DNA of 64,000 nt from Porpolomopsis calyptriformis (lineage: Eukaryota; Basidiomycota; Agaricomycetes; Agaricales; Hygrophoraceae): positions 1,221,098 to 1,285,097 of the forward strand of contig OX621164.1 of the NCBI GenBank assembly GCA_951640195.1, written 5' to 3'. Positions 34,936 through 44,079 of this stretch are shown in pieces (the first letter of the stretch is position 1; each line of letters opens with the position of its first letter). Under the pieces are notes generated by a model. That model had not been told where the DNA came from, did no database searches, and saw only the letters and a list, made by a program, of their open reading frames with translations. A program made the position numbers and the translations under genes.

Positions 34936-34994
34936 ACTGAGCCTGCTCTGTTTGTCCAAGTTTATTCAAAAAATTCCAATTATTTCTGACGAGG

Positions 34995-36061
34995 ATGGTT
35001 GTCTTCCAGGCCGCGAAAAAGGCCGTCACCCTCTCTCCTACCGTCCGAACCCTACCCTCAGGAGTGCCCTATGCACCCCTCCTGAACCTTTCTGCGCGGG
35101 CACCCTCCTCTGGACATGGTCATGAAGGTCATGACCATAATGGCCCGCGTTCCGACCTCCCTGCTCGATGGGCATGCAGTGTCTCAAGAACTCATTCGTC
35201 CGGTTTGATATCCAAATCATACACCATGGGTGACAATCTGAACCATCTCCGACGCTCTCCGTTTCACTAATACAGCGAGCCAAATCTAGCACCCACAACG
35301 ACCTTTATACCCCGTCTACTGCACACTTCTGCAGTTACTAGAGATGCTACACAAGTTCCCAACTTCGGGGCCTATAGACCGTCTTCGACATCGAACAATC
35401 GTGCCCTCTCCTACTTCATGGTTGGCTCCCTCGGCGTCCTCTCCGCCTCTGTCGCCAAATCGACCGTCACCGAATTTCTGAGTACGATGGCAGCATCCGC
35501 GGATGTCCTCGCGCTTGCAAAAGTAGAAGTCGACTTGAATAACATCCCAGAGGGCAAGAACGTCATCATCAAATGGCGTGGCAAGCCGGTATTCATCCGA
35601 CACAGAACCCAGGATGAGGTCGACGAGGCCAGGCAGACGGATTGGAAGAGTCTGAGGGACCCGGAGAGTGACGAGAACAGGACGCAGAAACCGGAGTGGC
35701 TGGTTATGTTGGGGGTTTGCACTCATCTGGGCTGTGTTCCCATTGGCGAGGCCGGTGACTTCGGAGGATGGTGCGCTCTGTATCAGTCTATCTGTTAGAA
35801 ATACTCTCTGACGCCAAGGATCTGATAGGTTTTGTCCATGTCATGGTTCTCACTACGATATATGTATGTCACCATTTTATGTTCAACCTGCCTGTCCACT
35901 GATTTTATTTCAATCACAGCTGGGCGTATTCGCAAGGGGCCCGCACCTGTACGTTCCTCTCAACTTCCTTTTTGTCTACTTACCGATTGGCATTACAGTT
36001 GAATCTCGAAGTACCAGCTTATAGCTTCAATGATGCAGAAGGTAAATTAATCGTTGGGTAA
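34995..36061 (+). CDS. RIP1: Rieske iron-sulfur subunit of ubiquinol-cytochrome c reductase (complex III)
   Basis: Catalytic 2Fe-2S subunit of the bc1 complex in the inner mitochondrial membrane. The start ATG 34995 opens MVVFQAAKKAVTLSPTVRTL, a presequence that includes a His/Gly-rich stretch (SGHGHEGHDHNGPRS). An intron near 35180-35290 has uncertain borders. The mature part starts TSAVTRDATQVPNFGAYRPS. The membrane anchor is ALSYFMVGSLGVLSASVAKS. Cluster box 1 is CTHLGC in WLVMLGVCTHLGCVPI, and box 2 is CPCHGSHYD, formed by splicing at about 35772-35830. The tail is GRIRKGPAP, LNLEVPAYSFNDAEGKLIVG, with stop 36059-36061. All cluster Cys and His ligands are present. Confidence 0.94.
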
Positions 36062-36617
36062 ACACACTCTGCAGATGGAGAGTAGATCTCGAGTCTTCAC
36101 AGTGTACGTATGCGTCGTCGACTCTTGAAGAAAACAATTGATTTCTTCCACTTTTTCGCGGTACAAATATCTCAATCGGTGTGAATAGCGTTAGCGGTCA
36201 CAGCTTGCCCTGATATCCATCGTCAGAGAGAATAAATTAGGAGAGTAATAACCGTCCCTAGACAGTCTTCTCAGCAAGACCCGCACCGCCGCGGCATAAA
36301 TGTTCGGGAGATGGCACCAGGAAGAATGTCGTGAAGATGGTTCTATTGCGTTCAGCAGGACAGCCAGGTTAATTCCTACATTTCCTACAGCAATACCAGT
36401 TTCTGTATTGAAATCTAGGAACCAGCCAGGGGGGTCGGTAAAGACGGGACCAGGGAATCAATCAGCGTCTCAGAACAAACACTGATTGCCTTGAGCTAAA
36501 TGGTGTGCCATGGGGCCCGCTTATGGAATCTGCGAGGTCGGAGACACTGTTGCGTAAGATGAGTGTGGACCAGTGTGTTGGACATTCAATCACCCCATTG
36601 CGCACAAATTTTCATCT
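36062..36617. other. Convergent intergenic region RIP1 / bZIP
   Basis: About 555 bp between two 3' ends. There is a short open frame at 36300-36485 without recognisable content. I see no repeat or RNA gene. Confidence 0.35.
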
Positions 36618-37638
36618 TTATTCCCTCATCTCGTTGCTTTTCTCCGTGCCTCTTCCATGGATAGTCCTGTCCTTCCCGTTATCAGGATAAGACAACCGGG
36701 GGTCTTCGGTGCTCCGAGGAAAAGGAATTTCGTTCCTCTTCCGATGCTGGCCGCTCCCTGTTGTAGAAGATCGCTGAGGGCCTTGAGTCAGTGCGGAGTT
36801 GCCGATCCCCTTCATCAGGACAATTTCTTTTAGCCAACAATTCTCTCTCCTTAACTCTGCCGCTTCCTTCTCAAGTTCTTCTGCTCGACCTGTCAGGTTA
36901 GAAACTGATCGTTCAAGATTCAAAGTTCGTATCTTCCTTTTCATCCTGAAGCGGGCTAGAGACGGTGAAGGTTGTCTATAGGTCCAGAACATACGGCAAT
37001 ACTGTTGCTTACCAGATGCAGCAGTGTTGCGTCTCCGCTTGTCTTCTGCATTATCCTCGTTGCGCTCATCAAATTGTAGAGGAAGACCAATGGGAGTTGA
37101 AACATTAGATGGTATTGGCTGTGGCTGCCTGTGAATCACCATTAGCATGGGAAGGAGGATTTCAGGGTAGATTTCGCCATACGGGGATGGAATCGCCCCA
37201 AGCTCAAATTGGCGCCTGCATGGCTGAGAATTATTCGAAGGGGTATGGTGTGAGTGAAGAGTGGGCTGGGGAATACTTGAAAAGGGATCGGAGAGTCTTT
37301 GAGGATTGGTTACTGGGCTCCGGGAGAAATGATGTCCAAGAAAACTGGAAGAAGGGTTAGACGGAGAATACCCTTCTTGTATGGCTTGCGTTAGATAATG
37401 GCGGGGATTGTGGGATGCTCCCTGCTGAATGTGGGAAGGTGAGGGAGTGGCCTGAGTGAGCAGACCAGTGGCTGATTTATCTGGCTGGTTTTCATATTTA
37501 TACGGTGCTGTAGATAACGGGGAAGTGGTTTACTCGGCGTGTGTCATACATTGGTCCGGATCGAGAAAATTGAGCTTGGGAGTGTTGCATGATTTCATCG
37601 AGGCTTTGACTCGAGGGATTTTGCAATTCTTTGCCCAT
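36618..37638 (-). CDS. bZIP transcription factor, Gcn4/Cys3-like
   Basis: Nuclear DNA-binding regulator of about 300 residues in three exons. ATG 37638 opens MGKELQNPSSQSLDEIMQHS. A 49-nt intron (37485-37533) joins YDTRR to PDKSATGLLTQATPSPSH and keeps one frame through a Pro/Ser/Gln-rich middle. A second intron (36956-37012, 57 nt) falls inside the basic region and restores EDKRRRNTAASARFRMKRKI. This carries the bZIP N-x7-R core (N-TAASARF-R). The zipper follows: RTLNLERSVSNLTGRAEELE, then KEAAELRRENCWLKEIVLMK. The sequence resembles the fungal Cys3/Met28-like group that controls sulfur or amino-acid genes, but the target set is inferred. A longer open frame from ATG 37860 exists upstream. 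It is divergent from NPL4. Confidence 0.82.
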
Positions 37639-38162
37639 GGGGAAAGCAACCACAACGAGTTGCGAACGGATTAAGACTAGGCGCCGAAAGTGTTCTGCTT
37701 CTAAACCTAAGGAAAGCATGTTCCATGGGTAGTGACTTGCCTGAAGGTGGAAAAGGCTAAAACCTTTTCGCCTGCGTTTTTGGCGCCAGTCTCCGCAGAA
37801 GGCTGATTCGCAATACCCGGAGGAGATTGCGACAACGCTCGCACGGCAAGCAAGCGACATTGATTTAGAGGCCTACACCAGATTTGGCACCGATCTTATC
37901 GCAAGTTTCTCATCGGAACTTGGGAGATTGTGATCTTTTCCCAGCTGGACTAAGTTGGGGAATTTAACGCCTTGAAATTGTGGCAGGCACGAAAATGGTG
38001 GCGCAAACGCGTTGCTGACGATCTGCGATGATAAGCAAGTGGTTTAAACGCGCTGTATTTGCTTAGTCAGCTTATAATTTTTATGTAATGGGTTGACGCG
38101 TCGTTCACAGTAAGGACAAGTCTGTTGATCACTCTCAACCAACCAACGACAATACTTGAACG
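37639..38162. promoter_or_regulatory. Divergent promoter region bZIP / NPL4
   Basis: About 520 bp between two start codons. It could hold an N-terminal extension of the bZIP gene (open frame to ATG 37860). I see no certain transcription-factor site. Confidence 0.35.
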
Positions 38163-40433
38163 ATGGTGAACATTTTGAACTTCAAAATCATGACGCATGT
38201 TCACTATTAGCGTTTAGCTGGTCAGAATCCGATCCAAGGAAGGTAACTTTCGGTTCGAGCTGTCTCCGACAGCGGATGCCTCAGAATTGATGAATAAGGT
38301 CTGTCCTAATGTACAGAGGTTGGCTCTCTCTTTTAAATGGCGCGCGAGTTTGGTCGTAGATCTTAGGCACCGCACCTGATATTGATCTCTTCACACTTAC
38401 CATCTCAAACCAAGCGCGGGGGAAAGAATCGAAGGTTGCATCACTCAAGGGTAAAACGCTGCAAAGTCTTGGGATCAAGTCAGTCATCGTGCTTTTCGCC
38501 TTTAAGAAAAACTGACAAAGATCAGACATGGCGATCTCCTGTTTGTGACCTACTCAACCAAAGCATCGCCTCCAGCAAATCAGTCCACTATCACTACTCC
38601 TGGTATCAATTCCTTAAAGGGATCATTGGATACCATTGAGGAGGATCCGATCGATACATATTGGCGGTCTAAGGATGGAAAGATCGTTCGTCCTAGAGAC
38701 CCTCGTTTCTGCAAACACGGAGCAAATGGAATGTGTGATCACTGTCAACCACTCGAACCTTACGATGCAACCTATCACAAGGAGAACAACATCAAACACA
38801 TATCGTATCACGCGTATCTACGCAAGCTCACCCCGAAAACTTCCGGAACTTCCTCCTTGCTCCCCCCGCTGACACCACTCTCCTACAGAGTCAAAGTGCC
38901 ATGTCCCACCGCAGACCATCTGCCCTGGCCAGCCGGAATATGTACTTCCTGTCAGACATCTGCCATCACGCTGCAGTCTCAACCGTTCCGTTTGGTTGAT
39001 CATCTGGAGATCGCGTCGACGGATATCGTGGATCGTTTTTTGCAAGCCTGGCGAAAGACAGGTCTCCAGCGATTCGGTTGGCTTATAGGGCACTATGATC
39101 ACTACGACAAAGTTCCTATGGGGGTCAAGGCTGTCGTTGAAGCCATTCACGAACCTCCACAGGAAGGTGAAATCGACGGCTTGACTTTGGGGCTGCCGTG
39201 GGAGGAAGAGCCTCGCATCAGGGAACTGGCCAAATCCGTCTCGTCGCCACTCACCATTGTAGGATACATCTTCACCGACCTGGATCCGACCGAGGAGGAT
39301 CGAACAAAGACTACTTTCAAGCGCCACCCGGGCTCACACTTTCTATCCTCTCTCGAAGTGATATTCGCTGCAACGATGCAAAATGCAAATCCGCTACCAT
39401 CGCGGTCGTCTCCGACAGGGTTGTTCTCTTCGCGTTTAGTCACAGCGGTCCTGACCGGGACGGAAGGTGGACAAGTAGATGTCTCAGCGTACCAGGTGTC
39501 CGAGCAAGCCTGTGCCATGGTCGACGCAGATATGATTGAGGCTAGCGTCGAGCCTGGCATTATGCGAGTCAAAGAGGAGCACCGCTCGCCGGAGTCTGCA
39601 AGATATGTCCCCGACGTGTTTTTCAGGTTCAAGAACGAGTACGGGCTCGAGGTAAAGAAGAGTGCGAAGCCGTGCTTCCCTGTGGAATATTTGCTCGTCA
39701 ACGTTGGTCCAGATATTCTTCGGCTTTGAGGGACGAGATTGATCTGTTCACAGGTCACTCACGGGTTTCCTCAAAATCCATCTCCGATATTCCGATCCAC
39801 AAGGTTCCCTATCGAGAATAGGCCAGGTTTAGAAGATCAGAGAGTGGAGCAAGTCATGAGCCAGCTTGCCAGCCTTGACGCTTTCAATATCGACAAAGGA
39901 AGTGATACAGACAAACGAACGGAATTGGCCAAATGGTTGAGCGACTGGCACCTGGTTGCCTTTCTGGGGACAACCCAACTGTTCTCCGCGGTACGCCAGC
40001 CGATCAGCTTGTATTGCACTTCTCCCTCCTGAAACCGTTTTGTCCTCAGGATGACATGAAGACTCTCATGCGGGTAGCTTCGTCGCCGAAGCCGCTCGAT
40101 GACTCAAGCCAACTGGATTCTCTCATGGCAACCGAAAGCTGGCAAATGCTAATGACTTTCACTCGGGAATCTGCTCGTGCGTAACAAGTACTTTGTCATT
40201 TTGTTCTTCTAACCTGTCATCGACTCCACGCAGGTCCGATCCGCCCATCTACTTCGGCGCCTTCTTCCTCGACACACAGGGATGAAGAGGACCTATTCGA
40301 CCAGATTGCTGCCGGAGGTGCTCCTTCTGGTACTACTATCGTCAGTGCAGAGGGTGTAAGGATCTGTCCTCATTGCACTTTTGAAAACATTCATGGAGGG
40401 GATTGTGATGTCTGCGGCTTACCCTTGACCTAG
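38163..40433 (+). CDS. NPL4: Nuclear protein localization factor Npl4, Cdc48/p97 cofactor
   Basis: Ubiquitin-handling partner of Ufd1 and Cdc48 in ERAD and proteasomal degradation. The first coding exon is the ATG alone (38163-38165), followed by a 52-nt intron. The ubiquitin-like domain then reads LVRIRSKEGNFRFELSPTAD, ELMNKILGTAPDIDLFTLTI and SLKGKTLQSLGIKHGDLLFV after two more introns. The zinc-finger region is PRFCKHGANGMCDHCQPLEP, and the long MPN-like exon (38545-39729) includes RFGWLIGHYDHYDKVPMGVK, EEEPRIRELAKSVSSPLTIV and LEVIFAATMQNANPLPSRSS. The last exon ends with an NZF finger, C-PH-C with C-DV-C (RICPHCTFENIHGGDCDVCG), and stops at 40431-40433. All domain parts are present. Confidence 0.94.
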
Positions 40434-40649
40434 TATGGGGAGACCTGAATCTTCAACAGCTCGGCTGTTTCGTGATACAACAGGAGGCCATGCATGCCCT
40501 CATAATATTACAGCTCATCATAATTGTATTATTAAGAGACCACTGTCCTCTTTCAAATTGGTCTGACATCCTGAGCCCAAGATTCAAAAAAAATTGCTAG
40601 GTTGGCCCCTCGGCCGAAGGCTTTGACAATGCGGACTCGATATTATCGA

Positions 40650-42177
40650 TCACACGCCAAAAACCCACCAGCCTGCGAACGCAAGGCCGAATAATACCCC
40701 AAAAGCCCGAGCAACAATTACCACGACGAGTGCCTTCCGAATGGCTGCGTAGAATGTGCTGAGGGCGGAGCCCGACCAATTTATTCTGATGACATTGCAT
40801 AAGCGTTCCAAAAAAAAAAAAAAAAAAAAGGAACGAGGTTTACCGCCGGTCGTTTGTACCGCCAGCTCGAACACTTGCTTCCCAGCCACGGATAACCTCG
40901 CGATAGCGTTTCCCAAAAACCCTGAAAAAAGGATAACCGTGAGCGTCATTTCAAAAGAACGTGTTTGGTGGTAGGACGTACCAGATCCAGAAATTGACAT
41001 CAGGATATGAGAATCTAGGAAATACACTGGCCAGACTTGGGGCAACCACATCTACTCTCACGTTACCATCAGATTGATAGGGCAACTGCAGGACAGGGGA
41101 GAGGGGAGGAGACAAGGCGGTTGAGGGTGCTATCATGTATGACATGAGGTCAAGGGTCATGCCGAGGGAAAGACCCCATAGTTTGAGAGTTTGGTGGAGG
41201 GGTTTGCCTAGGGTGATGGGTGTGGGTATATCTTTTCCCGCCTGGCCCTGCGAGGGATTTGAGTGGGAATTCGAGGGTGAGGGAGGCGACGAGGGTTCGA
41301 CAATTATGGCAGGAAACTGCATACTGCCAACCAATATCCTAACAAGTAAACGAAGTATAGTGGAGTGTTTGGGTGCAAGACGAGAAGCGGCATCAACCGT
41401 GACCGTTGACCACTTAGGGGGTGAGGAGGGTGAGACAAGAGAAGCGAGAGATGTCCAGTGAAGGGTGGTAGCTGACACAGGATCCGTAGGGAGGGAATGA
41501 GGAGTCAGTTGTAAAAAGACGAAAGGGGAGAGTATCATTAGGAGGCGTTTCCCGAGAGAAGTTGTTATTTCGCGATCGTCAAGCTGGCCAATACAAGTAT
41601 AATCTCGTTCGGCAAGGTCAAGACCGATTTCCTCCCATGTTTGACGCATGGCTGTTCAAAGGGTAAGTGAAGAGAAGAAAGAGAGGGTGTGAGGGACGGA
41701 CCTGTGTATAACCCGCCCTCGTCGCCTTCTTCCATTCTACCGCCAGGGAAGGTGACATGGGCCTCCTTGGGCGATCTCAGCTTGTCGATGAGTGCCGAGT
41801 CATCTTGGACTGGATTCTCGCGACGAAGAAAAAGAATTTCTGGGCGCGCGTCGCGGTCATTCACCCAGTCAAAATCGAAGAATTCAGAGAGGGTTGGCTG
41901 GGTGGTTGGTGTTGGCGGAGGAGGGCGGGAGGGGGAAGGGACGACACGGATGATGAGGGCAACCGCCGCTCTGCGAGGCTCTGGAAAGCAACAGATTTTA
42001 ATGGTAATCAGAAAACGAGGGCGAAACAGACGGGTGGGTGGTGAGGCAATTATCCGGGGAGGTGTTGAGCGTATGCGATGAAGGGCTCGCGAAAGAAGGT
42101 GTACGACGAGTACGGGATTTTCTGATTTGACTGTCAGCGAGAAAAAGGCGAGAAAGGGGGGACTAACCTTGGGACAT
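40650..42177 (-). CDS. Nudix hydrolase of the CoA pyrophosphatase (PCD1/NUDT7) type, Nudix box with Gln
   Basis: ATG 42177 (MSQ) is followed by an intron, then NPVLVVHLLSRALHRIRSTP. The CoA-pyrophosphatase signature is LRSPKEAHVTFPGGRMEEGD. An intron (41651-41700) joins EGGLYT to AMRQTWEEIGLDL. The spacing of the box matches NUDT7/PCD1, but the RE of RE-x-x-EE is RQ (cgt caa), so the Glu that binds metal in MutT is Gln. The downstream part (LGKRLLMILSPFVFLQLTPH, ATTLHWTSLASL) fits the family. The 3' end is uncertain: a splice over the poly-T tract gives a hydrophobic frame (KALVVVIVARAFGVLFGLAF) ending at 40650, but the phase does not close neatly, so the gene could stop near 40850. Yeast Pcd1 is peroxisomal and cleaves CoA. 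Confidence 0.75.
40810..40829 (-). repeat. A20/T20 homopolymer flanked by CGTTCC / GGAACG
   Basis: Twenty consecutive A on the + strand (T20 in the sense of the Nudix gene), bordered by a 6-bp inverted repeat. It sits in the last candidate intron of the Nudix gene. Homopolymers of this length are prone to length error and slippage. Confidence 0.9.
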
Positions 42178-42259
42178 GATGAGGGTAGTTAGCAAAGAGA
42201 GATACTGCTAAATTTTGGGGATGTGACGTCGTGCGTTCACACGGACTTTGGCTGGGATG

Positions 42260-42265
42260 CACGTG
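42260..42265. promoter_or_regulatory. CACGTG E-box between the Nudix gene and tRNA-Gln
   Basis: CACGTG in gatgcacgtgacat, 83 bp upstream of the Nudix ATG and 36 bp upstream of the tRNA. Motif only. Confidence 0.25.
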
Positions 42266-42300
42266 ACATTTGTGGGCAATATTCACTTTATTCGTTTGCC

Positions 42301-42380
42301 GGTGCTATAGTGTAGTGGTTATCACTCGGGATTTTGATTTGGTGATCTCCCGAAACCCAGGTTCGAGCCCTGGTAGCACC
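42301..42380 (+). tRNA. tRNA-Gln (UUG) with a 9-nt intron
   Basis: The acceptor stem GGTGCTA pairs with TAGCACC at the end. The D arm is GTG..CAC. The anticodon stem CGGGA pairs with TCCCG. The T arm is CCAGG TTCGAGC CCTGG, with a B box GGTTCGAGCCC. Between the anticodon stems lie 16 nt, TTTTGATTTGGTGATC. With U33 and the canonical intron site after position 37, the anticodon is TTG and the intron is TTTGGTGAT. The mature length is 71 nt before CCA. There is no encoded CCA. Calling Gln depends on that loop register. Confidence 0.85.
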
Positions 42381-42399
42381 TGAATTATCTCCATTTTTA

Positions 42400-43937
42400 T
42401 CATAATTCTGTCCATCCACCATCTCTCTCCTCCCCTCCACTCAAGAGAGCTAGCAAAAATACAATGATGCTCGCACCGAATCTCATCCCTAACCCTCTAT
42501 ATAGCTGACCTATCCCTGTATTCCTCACCCAACTCTCGTCCCCGTCCTCCTCTTTCTCTTCCTCCATCTCTTTGCCTGCAGTTTTACTGAACCGGCGCCT
42601 CCTTCGCTTCCTTACCGGCAAGTCCGAGCGTTCCTCTGTCAGTATGTGCCATAATGTGTCCACGACCCCGTTGTACGGCGTCGGTCTTAGTTCTACGCAC
42701 GCTTTCACCGGTTTGGCTGCACCGCGGACCTGAACTTGCAGTCTCCTCCTCACAGTCTCAAACGGGAGGGTGATCAGCAACCCAACGCAACTTCCAGCAA
42801 GTTCTACCAGACTCCACGCGAGTGGATTGGTCTCTTCAGTGACATGTGCACCAATGGACGTCGCAAGCAGTCTCGGGAGGGCAAGAGAAGTGAGTGGGCG
42901 GAGTGTGTGATCAATGAGGGTGGGAATGATCAAGTGAGGGTGAAAATAGATGCCTTTAAGGCCACCCTCGTGTTGGAGGATTTGTGATAATGCGTCAAAC
43001 GGGCCAGAGTACGTACGATAGCGTGGAAGGAAGGATTGGACGATGAGACGTGTGCGTATGAGGTCAAGCGGGGAGAGTAGAAAACCGGTGATTAAGTGAG
43101 AGGTGACGGGAAGAAGGAGGGGGGGTTGGTGGAAAGGTGATATAGTGGGTAGAAACATGGATTGGAGGAGGTTCTGGACAAGGGGTTGAAGGGTTGCGGA
43201 AAGGATATCGTTGACACAGGATGTCAATAATCCTGACCGGTTGTCAACATTAAAATATACGGCGGAGATCGATTATGAGCTACCTTTCCAAAGAGCTAAC
43301 CATCCTTCTCCATTAAATTTTCCAATGCGTTTGATCATCCCCCAGACACCATCAGCACTTCCCACTGGAATGATATATTCCGGGCACGTCCCTTCCTCGT
43401 GTATCGATCGCCGAATGACATAGCCTCGGTCATCAGCAAGCCTTGGCGGAGGATAGCGCGAGGTTGAGCTAGTTGGGTCTGCAAAATAAGAATCGTTATC
43501 GTTCGAGGAGTCACTCAGCTATATGATCGTGCGGTTATGAATGCGACAAGGTTCAAAACGGGATGTTATAGAACACATACAATTTCCTCTTCATCTTCCT
43601 CGGCTGCAGGCTCGACTTGACCTGAATCGCGAGGGACCCATTGAACTTGAAGAAGCATTTTGCCTACCTCCCACGGCATCGCAATGGCGGTACTCGCGTA
43701 CTGCAAGGCGGCCGATGCGATGAGGGATTTAAACAGGAGGGATACATCGACGCCAGAAGACTCGCTGAAGCCAGAAAGGTCAAAAATGGAGTTGCGATTC
43801 GGTCGTGTTGACCATTGGTGGATATGAGTAGGAGACGGGGGAGACGAGTTCGGAAGGGCGGGAGGTGGTGGCGGAAAGAAAGACCAAGATGGGGACGGAG
43901 GGTGATATAAATCTCGCAAAGAAGGAGGGGAAGTCAT
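42400..43937 (-). CDS. UGO1: Mitochondrial outer-membrane carrier-like fusion protein Ugo1
   Basis: ATG 43937 opens MTSPPSLRDLYHPPSPSWSF, a Pro-rich cytosolic leader, then IFDLSGFSESSGVDVSLLFK and TAIAMPWEVGKMLLQVQWVP, the degenerate first carrier signature (PWEVGKMLLQVQWVP). A middle exon supplies IRRSIHEEGTCPEYIIPVGS and a GLF-like DGVWGMIKRI block. The large last exon (42400-43227) holds the second carrier signature PLDLIRTRLIVQ, TYSGPFDALSQILQHEGGLK and PFETVRRRLQVQ. The C-terminus has YRGLGMRFGASIIVFLLALL. The family (Ugo1/SLC25A46) joins outer-membrane Fzo1 to inner-membrane Mgm1 during fusion. The Arg-rich insertion (PVRKRRRRRFSKTAG) followed by an acidic run is a local oddity. It is divergent from the tricalbin gene, 142 bp apart. 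Confidence 0.87.
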
Positions 43938-44079
43938 AGAGGATGAGCGGAAATGTGACCGGTGATATTGCCGAAGATAGTTCCGGTTCCGGCCACTCTT
44001 AACTATATCAGGTATTTGAGTTGCGCAAGCGTGGTGGTGACATCAACTTAAGCCGCATTAGCCTACTCCAAGCTTCACC

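Noticed and set aside
36300..36485. 61-codon frame between RIP1 and the bZIP gene
   Set aside because: No homology or splice context; convergent spacer.
40810..40829. A20 tract as a poly(A) tail of a retrocopy
   Set aside because: No target-site duplication, no intronless copy next to it, and it lies in an intron as T20 in the sense direction.
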